Positions 35,782-44,661 of a stretch of 64,000 nucleotides of DNA are shown piece by piece. Position numbers and translations under genes: made by a program. Numbering within the stretch: the stretch's first letter is position 1; each line of letters begins with the position of its first letter. The notes beneath the pieces are model-generated. The model saw only the letters and a program-made list of their open reading frames with translations. It ran no database searches and had not been told where the DNA came from. The stretch comes from Xanthomonas cannabis pv. cannabis (GTDB lineage Bacteria; Pseudomonadota; Gammaproteobacteria; Xanthomonadales; Xanthomonadaceae): contig NZ_JSZE01000005.1 in assembly GCF_000802365.1 (NCBI RefSeq), positions 38,532 to 102,531 on the forward strand. Reading direction: 5' to 3'.

Positions 35782-37218
35782 ATGCGACCGCTTCCCACCT
35801 TGCTGACGCTCTCACTGGCTGCCGCATTCGGCGGCTTTGCCGCCACCGGCATCAATGCCTGGCTGGACAACCGCGCCGAGGCCACGCCGGCCGGCAATGC
35901 CACCTTCACCCTGCCAACGGCAGCGGCGTTGCCGGCGTCGGTCGCCGGGCAGCCGGTGCCCTCGCTGGCGCCGATGCTGCAACAGGCGATGCCGGCAGTG
36001 GTGAGCGTCAACACCAAGCAGGTGGTGCGCGTGCGCAACCCGTTCTTCAACGACCCGATCCTGCGCCGGCTGTTCCCGCAGGTCCCACAGGACCGCATCA
36101 ACGAATCGCTGGGCTCGGGCGTCATCATCGATGCGCAAAAGGGCTATGTATTGACCAACCACCATGTCATCGAGAATGCCGACGACGTGCAGGTGACGCT
36201 CGGCGACGGGCGCACGGTCAAGGCAGACTTCATCGGCTCCGATGCCGACACCGACATCGCGCTGATCCGCATCAAGGCCGACAACCTCACCGATATCAAA
36301 CTGGCCGACAGCAACGCACTGCGCGTGGGCGATTTTGTGGTGGCCATCGGCAACCCGTTCGGCTTCACCCAGACCGTCACCTCCGGCATCGTCTCGGCGG
36401 TGGGCCGCAGCGGAATTCGCGGCCTGGGCTATCAGAACTTCATCCAGACCGATGCCTCGATCAATCCCGGCAACTCGGGCGGTGCGCTGGTCAATCTGCA
36501 AGGCCAACTGGTCGGCATCAACACCGCCAGCTTCAATCCGCAGGGCAGCATGGCCGGCAATATCGGCCTGGGCCTGGCGATTCCGTCCAACCTGGCGCGC
36601 AACGTGGTCGAGCAACTGGTGACCAAGGGCGTGGTGGTGCGCGGCACCCTGGGCCTGGAAACCCAGAACCTCACCCAGCAGATGTTGCAGGGGCTGGGCG
36701 TGGACTCGCTGCGCGGCGCACTGGTGACGCGCGTGCTGCCCGGCTCGGCGGCCGCCGCGGCCGGCGTGCAACCTGGCGATGTGGTGGTGGCAGCAAACGA
36801 CCAACGCGTGGACAGTGCGGAGGCGCTGCACAACTACGAGGGCCTGCAGGCCGTCGGCAGTGCGGTCACCCTGGAAATCCGCCGCGACGGCAAACCGCTC
36901 AAGCTCAAGGCCACCTTGAAGGAGCAGGACCGCGCGGTGACCGGCGACATGCTCGACCCGCGCCTGAGCGGTGCCACCTTCGTGGACCTGCCCGAATCGC
37001 TGCGTCAGTCCGGTATCACCGGGGTAATGGTCAGCGAGGTCAAACGCGGTGGCCGTGCTGCGGCCAATGGCCTGGTGTCCGGTGACGTGATTGTGGCCAG
37101 CAGCGTCGGCGAGTTCGCCGACCTTGCCAGCTGGCGTGCCAATTTCCAGCGCAAACCACAACAGCTGGTAGTGCGCATCCTGCGTGGCAACGCGCAATAC
37201 GACGCGCTCATGCGTTGA
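35782..37218 (+). CDS. DegP/DegQ-type periplasmic serine protease
   Basis: This is a 478-residue Do-family protease/chaperone. The signal or anchor (LPTLLTLSLAAAFGGFAATG) is followed by a trypsin-like domain with triad H128 (TNHHVI), D158 (DADTDIAL), S232 (NPGNSGGAL), then two PDZ domains (about 275-370 and 385-475). It degrades or refolds misfolded envelope proteins. The ATG at 35782 is used; the frame is open far upstream only because the opposite strand codes for the H1-like protein. DegP versus DegQ cannot be told apart here. Confidence 0.93.
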   Translation: MRPLPTLLTLSLAAAFGGFAATGINAWLDNRAEATPAGNATFTLPTAAALPASVAGQPVPSLAPMLQQAMPAVVSVNTKQVVRVRNPFFNDPILRRLFPQVPQDRINESLGSGVIIDAQKGYVLTNHHVIENADDVQVTLGDGRTVKADFIGSDADTDIALIRIKADNLTDIKLADSNALRVGDFVVAIGNPFGFTQTVTSGIVSAVGRSGIRGLGYQNFIQTDASINPGNSGGALVNLQGQLVGINTASFNPQGSMAGNIGLGLAIPSNLARNVVEQLVTKGVVVRGTLGLETQNLTQQMLQGLGVDSLRGALVTRVLPGSAAAAAGVQPGDVVVAANDQRVDSAEALHNYEGLQAVGSAVTLEIRRDGKPLKLKATLKEQDRAVTGDMLDPRLSGATFVDLPESLRQSGITGVMVSEVKRGGRAAANGLVSGDVIVASSVGEFADLASWRANFQRKPQQLVVRILRGNAQYDALMR

Positions 37219-37334
37219 CGCGATGTGCATTGCGGGCTGCGTCCACTAACGCCTCCTACACCCCCCCGATGCTATTGCTACTGCACGACCGCACGTGAGT
37301 GACGGCTGCCCTCAATGACCCAAGGAGATATCGC

Positions 37335-37697
37335 ATGAGCCCCACCAATACCGATCAGCTGAAGGAAAACCTGAGCGAAGCCGGCACCCACCTGAAGTCG
37401 GCCGCCAGCGCTGCCGGCGAAGCCGTTAAGGGCGCCACCAGCGCTGCAGGCGACGAGCTCAAGCTGGGCCGCGCCAACGTCAAGGCCGAACTCTCCGACA
37501 CCGCGCTGGCCGGCATGGCCGCCGCTGAATTTGGTGGCGCCGCTGCCAAGGAGCAGATGGACGTACTGGTGGCCAAGGGCAACGACCTGCTCGAAAGCGC
37601 CACCGACCTGATCCGCGAGCGTCCGCTCGCCGCGTTCGGCGTGGCATTTGCAGCGGGTTGGGTCATCGCCAAGCTGGCACGCAGCAACGATAACTAA
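37335..37697 (+). CDS. YqjD/ElaB-family (DUF883) membrane-anchored protein
   Basis: This is a 120-residue protein with long amphipathic Ala/Lys/Glu helices (EAGTHLKSAASAAGEAVKG) and a C-terminal membrane helix (PLAAFGVAFAAGWVIAKLA). YqjD/ElaB proteins sit at the inner membrane and can bind ribosomes in stationary phase. AAGGAG lies 7-12 bases before the ATG. It begins a three-gene operon equivalent to yqjD-yqjE-yqjK. Confidence 0.85.
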   Translation: MSPTNTDQLKENLSEAGTHLKSAASAAGEAVKGATSAAGDELKLGRANVKAELSDTALAGMAAAEFGGAAAKEQMDVLVAKGNDLLESATDLIRERPLAAFGVAFAAGWVIAKLARSNDN

Positions 37698-37700
37698 GCC

Positions 37701-38183
37701 GTGAGCGATCAGGCCTCTACAGCTGCCGGCTCCGGCGCGCCAGACGCGCGCCCGGAAACGCCAGGACTGGACGAAAGCGTACGCGCGGTCGGTGCCGCCG
37801 GCCGTGCGACGTTGGGCTCGGCCAAGGACACCAGCCGCGCGTTACGCCGGCTGGTGTCGGCCGATCTGCAACTGGCGCGCAGTGCGTTCGGGCGTGGCCT
37901 GGCATGGGCCTGTGTCGCGGTCGTTTTCGGCGCCTCGTCCTGGCTGTTGTTGGCGGGCGCCATCATTGCGTTGCTGCAACGTGCCGGGTTGTCATGGTTT
38001 CAGGCGATGTTCTTCACCGCGTTGGCCAGCTTGCTGGTCACCGGCATCGCGGCGTGGCGAGTGTTCTTCTACTTCGATCACACCGGCATGAATGCCACGC
38101 GACGGCAGTTGATCAAGCTGGGCATCTTCGATGACTCCAGTGACGACGACACGGCCACAGCCGCCAATGGAGCACGCTCATGA
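37701..38183 (+). CDS. YqjE-like protein (phage holin family, DUF1469)
   Basis: This is a 160-residue protein starting with GTG three bases after the previous stop. The hydrophilic N-terminus, two TM helices (WACVAVVFGASSWLLLAGAIIALL and FFTALASLLVTGIAAWRVFFY) and acidic tail match the YqjE/holin-superfamily-III type. It is probably a membrane partner of the YqjD-like protein. Its stop overlaps the next start by 4 bases. Confidence 0.82.
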   Translation: MSDQASTAAGSGAPDARPETPGLDESVRAVGAAGRATLGSAKDTSRALRRLVSADLQLARSAFGRGLAWACVAVVFGASSWLLLAGAIIALLQRAGLSWFQAMFFTALASLLVTGIAAWRVFFYFDHTGMNATRRQLIKLGIFDDSSDDDTATAANGARS

Positions 38184-38563
38184 AGTTTGGCGCCTTGCGT
38201 CAGCGCGTCGAACGCGCTGAATTCCTGGTAGAAGGGCGGGCGCAGGAAACGCGCTCGCATTGGGCCCAGTTGCGCCAGACCTGGCGCGCCGGCTGGTCGC
38301 CGGTGCGCATCCTGGCAGTCGGTTTCGGGCTGGGCTTTGTGACCGGTCGCAACGAACCACAGGCTGCGCTGGGCAGCATTGCCAGCAAGCTTGGAGGCAT
38401 CCCCAAGATTCTGCAGATGATCAGCACCATCTCTGCGTTGTTTACTGCGCATCGCGCACAGGAAGCGTCCGAGCAGGCCGAACGCGCTGCCGACAGTGCC
38501 GAAGAAGTGGCAGCCGACCCGCCGGTCACGGTGGTGCAGGTGCCGGCCGACCACGCCGCCTGA
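38180..38563 (+). CDS. YqjK-position hypothetical protein
   Basis: This is a 127-residue protein with a basic N-terminal helix (LRQRVERAEFLVEGRAQETRS), a short hydrophobic central part (ILAVGFGLGFVTG) and an Ala/Glu-rich end. By position and general make-up it corresponds to the third gene of yqjD-yqjE-yqjK-type operons. It overlaps the previous gene by 4 bases, so translation is coupled. Confidence 0.72.
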   Translation: MKFGALRQRVERAEFLVEGRAQETRSHWAQLRQTWRAGWSPVRILAVGFGLGFVTGRNEPQAALGSIASKLGGIPKILQMISTISALFTAHRAQEASEQAERAADSAEEVAADPPVTVVQVPADHAA

Positions 38564-38731
38564 CCCAGCGTGCAGGCACAACGCCATGCGCGTTGCTGCG
38601 CCTGCGGCTGAGCCCGCTGCATCAGCCAGTTCGTAATGACGCCGCGCGCACAGACCCTGTGCGCGCCGTTGACGCATTGTGCCGATAATGGCGCACCGCT
38701 GGCGGCACGCCAGTCTGCTGCCAGGGCACGC

Positions 38732-39838
38732 ATGTCTCTTCCTCTCGATCCGCTGGATGCTGCCGTCGCGGCAGATTCGCTCCCGCCACCACCGGCCCCG
38801 CGTCCGCGCGCACCCGCTTCGCTGGTGGTGCTGGCCACGCTCGCTGTTGGCTATACGCTGTGGGCAGCGCAGACGATCATCCTGCCGGTCATGCTGGCGG
38901 CGTTCTTCGCCCTCATCGGCAACCCCATCCTGCGCGGGTTGCGCAAGCTGTACATCCCGCGGTTTGTCGGCGCCTTGCTGGTGTTGTGCCTGGGATTGGC
39001 CGGGACCGTGGCCCTGGCGGCACAGTTGGCCGGCCCGGCTGCCGAATGGGCGCAGCAGGCACCGCGGCAGATGCGCCAGATTGCGCGCGATGTGCGCGAC
39101 CTCACCAAGCCGATGATGCAGGCCAACCAGGCCGCAGAAAATTTTGCACGCGCGGCCGGTGGCGAAGGCCAGCGCGGCGTGCAGATCGTGCGCACGCAGA
39201 TGGACGACCCCTACAAGGCGCTGGTGCGCACACCCAAACTGGCCGCGTCGGTGCTGGCGGTGGTGCTGCTGACGTTCTTCTTCATGGTGTATGGCGAGAG
39301 CCTGCAGCGGCATGCGATCGCCTTGCTACCAAACCGCCAGCAGCAACGTTTCACCACCGAAATCATGCTGGACATCGAACGCGAAGTCTCGCGTTACGTG
39401 CTCACCATCAGCGTCATCAACACGCTGGTCGGGTTGATATTTGCCGGCATTCTGTATGTGCTGCAGATCCCGCTGCCCGAAGCGATCCTGTGGGGCACGG
39501 TGGTGGCACTGCTGAATTTCGCGCCCTATGTGGGTCCGTTGATCGGCGTGATGCTGATGCTGCTGATGGGCTTTGTGGAATTCCGCACCACGGTGTCCTC
39601 GCTGCTGCCGGCAATCCTGTATCTGGCGCTGCACACCATCGAAGGCCAGGTGGTCACCCCCATCGTGCTGGGACGCCGCATGGCGATCTCGCCGCTGATG
39701 CTGATCCTGGCGCTGATGCTGTTCGGCTGGCTGTGGGGCATGGTCGGCCTGCTGCTGGCGGTGCCGCTGCTGGTCTGCATCAAGATGGTGCTGAGCCGGG
39801 TGGAGGGGATGCAGCGCTGGGCCAGGCTGTTGGAGTAG
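38732..39838 (+). CDS. AI-2E-type transporter family permease (PerM/YhhT-like)
   Basis: This is a 368-residue inner-membrane protein with about eight TM helices: one pair near the N-terminus, a large hydrophilic segment (about 115-190), and a C-terminal cluster with the family motif VVALLNFAPYVGPLIG and VTPIVLGRRMAISPLMLILAL. The family includes AI-2 exporters, Na/H antiporters and uncharacterised permeases, so the substrate is unknown. The ATG at 38732 is chosen over an upstream frame opening without a binding site. Confidence 0.86.
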   Translation: MSLPLDPLDAAVAADSLPPPPAPRPRAPASLVVLATLAVGYTLWAAQTIILPVMLAAFFALIGNPILRGLRKLYIPRFVGALLVLCLGLAGTVALAAQLAGPAAEWAQQAPRQMRQIARDVRDLTKPMMQANQAAENFARAAGGEGQRGVQIVRTQMDDPYKALVRTPKLAASVLAVVLLTFFFMVYGESLQRHAIALLPNRQQQRFTTEIMLDIEREVSRYVLTISVINTLVGLIFAGILYVLQIPLPEAILWGTVVALLNFAPYVGPLIGVMLMLLMGFVEFRTTVSSLLPAILYLALHTIEGQVVTPIVLGRRMAISPLMLILALMLFGWLWGMVGLLLAVPLLVCIKMVLSRVEGMQRWARLLE

Positions 39839-39840
39839 CT

Positions 39841-39914
39841 GGGACTCGGGATTCGGGAATCGCAAGAGCAGTGGCGCTGCTCTACCCATTCGCCACTCCC
39901 GATTCCCCATTCCC
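39841..39914. repeat. inverted pair of GGGAATC-type repeats
   Basis: GGGACTCGGGATTCGGGAATC units at 39841-39862 are mirrored by CACTCCCGATTCCCCATTCCC at 39894-39914, giving an imperfect hairpin just after the permease stop. It may serve as a terminator. It belongs to the heptamer family at 34189. Confidence 0.7.
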
Positions 39915-39938
39915 AACGCAAGACCGTAAAATCTCGCG

Positions 39939-40676
39939 ATGAGCTTCTACATCAGCGCCATCACTCTCGACCTCGACGACACGTTGTGGCCTTTCGCGCC
40001 GATCGGGGCGCGCATCGATCAGGTGCTGTACGACTGGATGCGTGAACACAGCCCGGTCACTGCCGAGCAGTTTCCGGTGGAAGCGATGCGGGAGCTGCGC
40101 GAGCGCAGCTTTGCCGACAACCCGCACCTGCACCACGACCTCAGCGCGTTGCGGCGCTTGACGCTGGAAATGGCGTTGCGCGAAAGCGGTGGCGACCTGG
40201 CGTTGATAGAGCCGGCCTATGAGGTGTTCTACGCCGCGCGTAACCAGGTGGAATGCTATCCGGATGCGCTCGACGCGCTGGCGCGCATTGCCGCGCATGT
40301 GCCGGTGGCCGCGCTCAGCAACGGCAATGCCGATCTGCAACGCATCGGGCTGATGCATCACTTCGCGTTTCAGCTGGGCTCGCGCGAACACGGCAGTGCC
40401 AAGCCCGACGCGAGTATCTTCCACGCCGCATGCGCACGCCTGGAACTGCCGCCGGCACAGGTGCTGCATGTGGGCGACCACGTGCGCATGGACGTGCTGG
40501 GCGCGCTGGATGCGGGCCTGCGCGCGTGCTGGATCAATCGCGAAGGCGCAGTGTGGTCGCACCCCACCCAGCAACCGGATCTGGAATTCGACAGCATGAC
40601 CGGGCTGGCCGATTGGCTGGATGCGCAGCAGCCGCATCCGGGTGCCGCACGCGACGGCATCTGTATTCCCGCCTGA
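39939..40676 (+). CDS. HAD-superfamily hydrolase (YigB-like phosphatase)
   Basis: This is a 245-residue HAD phosphatase: motif I LDLDDTLWPF (catalytic D at about residue 11), motif II ALSNGN, motif III AKPDASIF lysine, motif IV HVGDHVRMDV. The sequence resembles YigB, which dephosphorylates FMN and other metabolites. It is followed 39 bases later by the aminopeptidase gene and may share its transcript. Confidence 0.86.
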   Translation: MSFYISAITLDLDDTLWPFAPIGARIDQVLYDWMREHSPVTAEQFPVEAMRELRERSFADNPHLHHDLSALRRLTLEMALRESGGDLALIEPAYEVFYAARNQVECYPDALDALARIAAHVPVAALSNGNADLQRIGLMHHFAFQLGSREHGSAKPDASIFHAACARLELPPAQVLHVGDHVRMDVLGALDAGLRACWINREGAVWSHPTQQPDLEFDSMTGLADWLDAQQPHPGAARDGICIPA

Positions 40677-40715
40677 GTTCAACCCGACGGCGCACACCGC
40701 CATTGAAGGATGTCC

Positions 40716-42086
40716 ATGTCGCACCTCACCGGTTTCACCGATCCCGCCGCCGCGGCCCTGCCGCTGTATGTGCTCGACCGCGAGGGCTTTGCGCGCTGGT
40801 GCGCCGAGCAGCCCACGCGCGTGTTGTCGTGGGCACAGGCGCAGCGATTCGATGCCGCGCCCGGTAGCGTGCTGTTGCTGCCAGGCGACCACGGGCTGGC
40901 CGGCGCCATCGTCGGCATCGGCGACCGCGCCGACGCGTATGCCTATGCCCACGCGCCGATGGCATTGCCGCCCGCCAGCCGCTGGACGCTGGCCAACGCC
41001 TTGAGCGATGCCGAACAGGCGTTGCTGCACCTGGGTTGGGGATTGGGCGCCTACCGCTTCGCGCGGTACCGCAAGGTGCCACGCGCACCGGCCGAACTGG
41101 CGGCCACGCCGTCGGCGCAGACCCGCGCCTTGATCGAGGCCTGCCTGCAGGTGCGCGACTGGGTCAACACGCCCACCGAAGACATGGGGCCGCAGCATCT
41201 GGAAGACGCCACCCGTGCGGTGGCGCAGGCGCATGGCGCGCAGGTCGATGCGATCGTGGGCGACGCGCTGCTGGCGCAGAACTTCCCCACCATCCACGCG
41301 GTGGGACGCGCCTCGCACCGTGCGCCACGGCTGATCCAGCTGCAGTGGGGCGATGCCGCGCATCCGCATCTGGTGCTGGTTGGCAAGGGCGTGTGCTTCG
41401 ACACCGGCGGGTTGGATCTCAAGCCCGCCGATGGCATGCGCAACATGAAAAAGGACATGGGCGGCGCCGCACATGCGCTGGCGCTGGCCGGGTTGGTGAT
41501 GGCGCAGCGGTTGCCGGTGCGGCTGACCCTGCTGATAGCCGCGGTGGAAAACGCGGTCGGCCCGGAAGCCTTCCGCCCCGGCGAGGTCATCACCACCCGT
41601 GCCGGTGTCAGCGTGGAAGTGGACAACACCGATGCCGAAGGCCGGCTGGTGCTGTGCGATGCCTTGAGTTATGCCACCGAACAGAAGCCGGACCTGATCC
41701 TGGATTTCGCCACGCTCACCGGGGCCGCGCGCATCGCGCTGGGCCCGGATCTGCCGGCCCTGTTCGCCAACGACGATGCGCTGGCACAGGCCTGGATCAG
41801 CGCTGGCGAACAGACCCGCGACCCGGTCTGGCGCATGCCGCTGTGGCGCCCGTACCTGCGTTATCTCAACAGCCACGTGGCCGACATGGCCAACGCCGGC
41901 TCGCGCATGGCCGGCGCTGTCACCGCCGCGCTGTATCTGGAACGCTTCGTGGCCCCGGGCCAACGCTGGGCGCATCTGGACGTGTACGCCTGGAACGACA
42001 GCGACCGCCCCGGCCGCCCGGCCGGTGGCGAAGCGCTGGCCCTGCGCTCGGCCTTTGCGATGCTGCAGCAGCGTTACGCCGGGTAA
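40716..42086 (+). CDS. leucyl aminopeptidase family (M17) peptidase
   Basis: This is a 456-residue peptidase. The two-metal M17 centre is complete: VGKGVCFDTGGLDLKP (Lys and Asp ligands), KKDMGGAA, and the signature NTDAEGRL at 304-311, followed by DFATLTGAA. The shorter N-terminal domain differs from PepA and is closer to the PepB-type branch. The ATG at 40716 has AAGGA 6-10 bases before it, better than the ATG two codons earlier. It removes N-terminal residues from peptides in the cytoplasm. Confidence 0.9.
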   Translation: MSHLTGFTDPAAAALPLYVLDREGFARWCAEQPTRVLSWAQAQRFDAAPGSVLLLPGDHGLAGAIVGIGDRADAYAYAHAPMALPPASRWTLANALSDAEQALLHLGWGLGAYRFARYRKVPRAPAELAATPSAQTRALIEACLQVRDWVNTPTEDMGPQHLEDATRAVAQAHGAQVDAIVGDALLAQNFPTIHAVGRASHRAPRLIQLQWGDAAHPHLVLVGKGVCFDTGGLDLKPADGMRNMKKDMGGAAHALALAGLVMAQRLPVRLTLLIAAVENAVGPEAFRPGEVITTRAGVSVEVDNTDAEGRLVLCDALSYATEQKPDLILDFATLTGAARIALGPDLPALFANDDALAQAWISAGEQTRDPVWRMPLWRPYLRYLNSHVADMANAGSRMAGAVTAALYLERFVAPGQRWAHLDVYAWNDSDRPGRPAGGEALALRSAFAMLQQRYAG

Positions 42087-42141
42087 GCGCGGTCAGTCAC
42101 ACCACGCGCCGACGAGTGCCAGCCGCCTGCAGCTGCGCTGG

Positions 42142-42894
42142 TCATCCCTGGGGACGCAGCAACGGCGCGATCGTGCGCAGGCGTGTCTGCGTCGCCGGGC
42201 CGACCAGCGCAAACGCGGTGTCGCCTTCGGCCCAGTACTGCGCCAACAGACCACCATCGCGACGTTCGCCGGTCGGCATCGGACCGCTGCGTGGACGCAG
42301 ATACAGGCCGATGCGCGCGCCGTCGGCATCGCCGTAGATCAGCATGGCGGCCGCGCCCTCCGGCGTGGAAAGTAATTGCCCGCCGCGCAGCGTATAGCCC
42401 TGCGCACGCAGATCCGGCACGACACCGGCATTGCCGAAATGCGCGCGCAACCAGGGTTCCAGCTCGGTGCGGCGCTGCACCTCCAACGCAGCGCCCTGAT
42501 GCGCGCCGGTCTCGGCGAACAGCCGGTACGCGGCCACGGCATCGGCCATCGGAATCCGCTGGCTGGTCATCCGGCTCTCGTGCAGCTGCCAGCCCAGCCC
42601 GGTGCCCAGGCCGAGTGCCAACACGCAACTGGCGGCCGTGGCAAACACCGCCCGGCGGCGTTGCTGCAGGCCACGGCGAATCGTTGCAGGCGTCAGCGCA
42701 CCTGTGCCCGGCTCTGGCGGCAGGCCGGCATGCGCGGCACGCAGCGCTTCGGCATCGCGTTTCCAGCCTGCCACGCGCGCGGCCTGCGCAGGGTGTGCCT
42801 GCAGCCACGCCGCAACCGCTGCGTGTTGCTCCGGGGCCAGGCGGCCATCGACGTAGGCGTGCAAGGCATGCTCGTCGGGCGGTGTGGTGGTCAT
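42142..42894 (-). CDS. anti-sigma factor (membrane)
   Basis: This is a 250-residue protein with an N-terminal zinc-finger-like anti-sigma domain region (DEHALHAYVDGRLAPEQHAAVAAWL; the Cys ligands of classic ZAS domains are absent), one TM helix (about 85-107, FATAASCVLALGLGTGLGW) and a periplasmic C-terminal domain. It holds the sigma factor at the membrane until a signal is received. Its start overlaps the sigma gene stop by 4 bases, a usual arrangement. Confidence 0.85.
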   Translation of the reverse strand: MTTTPPDEHALHAYVDGRLAPEQHAAVAAWLQAHPAQAARVAGWKRDAEALRAAHAGLPPEPGTGALTPATIRRGLQQRRRAVFATAASCVLALGLGTGLGWQLHESRMTSQRIPMADAVAAYRLFAETGAHQGAALEVQRRTELEPWLRAHFGNAGVVPDLRAQGYTLRGGQLLSTPEGAAAMLIYGDADGARIGLYLRPRSGPMPTGERRDGGLLAQYWAEGDTAFALVGPATQTRLRTIAPLLRPQG

Positions 42895-43427
42895 TTTAGG
42901 ATCCTCAATGCAGGTGTGTGGCTCACGTGGCCCTCGTTCACTGCGCGCAGGCGTTCGCGCGCACGCGACAGGCGCGACATGACCGTGCCGATCGGGATGC
43001 CGAGGGTGTCGGCCACCTCGCGGTAACTGAAGCCCTCCACGCTGACCAGGAGCAGCAAGGCGCGTTGTTCGGCTGGCAACAACGCCAGACTGGCCAACAT
43101 GGCACGGCCGTCGTGCACCTGTTCGGCAGAGGCGGACTGGCTGGGCTGTTGTGGCGCGAACAGGCCCACCACCCGCTGCCAGCGCGCCGCACGGCGCTGC
43201 CCATCCAGAAACTGCCGGTACAGGATGGCGAACAACCAGGGTTGCACAGCGTCGGCGGTATGCCGGGTGCGCCAACGCCGCAGGGCTCGTTCCAGCGTGG
43301 CCTGCACCAGGTCGTCGGCGCTGGCGGCCTCGCCGCTCAGCGACCGCGCGAAGCGGCGCAGCGCCGGCAGCACGGCACGCAGTTGGTCATCGTCCAGAGC
43401 ATCCATTGGCGGGTTTGGTAGTGGCAT
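42891..43427 (-). CDS. ECF-type RNA polymerase sigma factor
   Basis: This is a 178-residue ECF sigma factor. Region 2 includes RRFARSLSGEAASADDLVQATLERALRRW and PWLFAILYRQF; region 4 has the helix-turn-helix VEGFSYREVADTLGIPIGTVMSRLSRARERLR. It is encoded with a membrane anti-sigma protein. Its own promoter and that of the divergent catalase operon carry the same GGGAATA-N15-CGTCT signal, so it most likely controls both itself and the peroxide/redox genes opposite. Confidence 0.9.
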   Translation of the reverse strand: MPLPNPPMDALDDDQLRAVLPALRRFARSLSGEAASADDLVQATLERALRRWRTRHTADAVQPWLFAILYRQFLDGQRRAARWQRVVGLFAPQQPSQSASAEQVHDGRAMLASLALLPAEQRALLLLVSVEGFSYREVADTLGIPIGTVMSRLSRARERLRAVNEGHVSHTPALRILK

Positions 43428-43435
43428 CACACAGT

Positions 43436-43462
43436 AGACGCACTGGAGCGTGGACTATTCCC
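43436..43462 (-). promoter_or_regulatory. ECF-type promoter for the sigma/anti-sigma operon
   Basis: On the minus strand, GGGAATA at 43462-43456 is followed after 15 bases by CGTCT at 43440-43436. It is the same two elements and spacing as the divergent promoter at 43501. The sigma gene start is 9 bases beyond the -10 element at the ATG chosen here, so the transcript leader is very short. Confidence 0.65.
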
Positions 43463-43500
43463 ACGATTCGTGCGCGTGCAGCACGTATTTTCGCAATCGC

Positions 43501-43527
43501 GGGAATAACCCGTCTTGCACGGCGTCT
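43501..43527 (+). promoter_or_regulatory. ECF-type promoter for the catalase-cytochrome operon
   Basis: GGGAATA at 43501-43507 and CGTCT at 43523-43527, 15 bases apart. It matches the GGAATAA-type -35 and CGTC-type -10 of ECF promoters and mirrors the promoter at 43436-43462. Confidence 0.65.
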
Positions 43528-43569
43528 CACTGCATCGACCACTCACCGCATCGACCACCGGAGCCAGCC

Positions 43570-44661
43570 ATGACGTTGCCACCTCCCTCGCCCCCGCGCG
43601 CGCGCAGCCCTGTGCTGCCGCTGCTGGGCATTGCCGCCATTGCCGGCGGCGTTGCCATCGCATTCGCCTGGACGGCGGGCTGGATCGGCGGCGACCGGCT
43701 CACTGCCGCGCGCATGACCGATACCATCGAATCCAGCGGGCCGCCGCATCCGGGCTTTCGCCGCGCGCATACCAAGGGCGTGTGCGTGAGCGGGCAGTTC
43801 CAGTCCAGTGGCAAGGCCACCTGGGTGTCGTCGGCACGCATCTTCAGCCAGGCCAGCACGCCGGTGCTGGGGCGCATGTCCATCGGCGGTGGCGACCCGC
43901 ACGGGGCCGATGGTGCCGCGCGCGTACGCAGCATGGCGCTGCTGTTGCGCAGCGACGACGGGCAGGAATGGCGTACGGCGATGAACAGCTTTCCGTTCTT
44001 CGTGGTGGCCACGCCGGCCGGCTTCCAGGCGCTCAATGTCGCCTCCCGGCCTGACCCGGCCACCGGCAAGCCGGACCCGGAAAAACTGGCGGCGTTCGGC
44101 AAGCAGTATCCGGAAGCGGCCAAGTTCCAGCAGTGGGCCAAGACCGCGCCATGGTCGGACAGCTGGGCCAGCACGCAGTACAACGGCGTCAACGCCTTCC
44201 GTGCGATTGCCGCCGATGGACGCGAACGCTACATCCGCTGGTCGATGCGCCCGCATACGCCGTTCAAGGAATTGAGCGCCGAGCAACGCAAGCAGGCCGA
44301 TGGCGATTTTCTCGCCACCGATCTGGACGCGCGGCTGGCGCAGGGGCCGTTGCGCTGGGACATGGTGCTGACCGTGGCCGAACCCGGCGATGCGGTGGAT
44401 GATCCTTCGCAGCCGTGGCCGGAGAACCGCAAGCAGATCGTGGCCGGCACGCTGTCCCTGGATCATGCGCAACCGCAGGCCAGCGGGCCGTGCCGCGATC
44501 TGAACTACGATCCGCTGATCCTGCCCAAGGGCCTTGCCGCCTCCAACGACCCGATCCTGGCCGCGCGCTCGTCGGTGTATTCGCAATCGTTCAACCGCCG
44601 CGAGCGCGAGATCGCCAGCGGCAAGGGCAGCGCTGCCACCGGCCAGGGAGCACGTCAATGA
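43570..44661 (+). CDS. catalase-family peroxidase (SrpA-like), membrane-anchored/exported
   Basis: This is a 363-residue monofunctional-catalase-fold protein, smaller than classic catalases (about 480) and typical of the SrpA group. A single N-terminal TM or signal segment (VLPLLGIAAIAGGVAIAFAW) places it in the periplasm. The distal His region is RRAHTKGVCVSGQF, and the proximal heme Tyr is in AARSSVYSQSF. It is expected to degrade hydrogen or organic peroxides using heme. It is coupled by a 4-base overlap to cytochrome b561 and has an ECF-type promoter upstream. Confidence 0.88.
   Translation: MTLPPPSPPRARSPVLPLLGIAAIAGGVAIAFAWTAGWIGGDRLTAARMTDTIESSGPPHPGFRRAHTKGVCVSGQFQSSGKATWVSSARIFSQASTPVLGRMSIGGGDPHGADGAARVRSMALLLRSDDGQEWRTAMNSFPFFVVATPAGFQALNVASRPDPATGKPDPEKLAAFGKQYPEAAKFQQWAKTAPWSDSWASTQYNGVNAFRAIAADGRERYIRWSMRPHTPFKELSAEQRKQADGDFLATDLDARLAQGPLRWDMVLTVAEPGDAVDDPSQPWPENRKQIVAGTLSLDHAQPQASGPCRDLNYDPLILPKGLAASNDPILAARSSVYSQSFNRREREIASGKGSAATGQGARQ

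Noticed and set aside
37701..38183. Phage origin for the holin-family annotation
   Set aside because: The gene is part of a YqjD-YqjE-YqjK-like chromosomal operon; the holin name comes from the fold and no phage genes are near.
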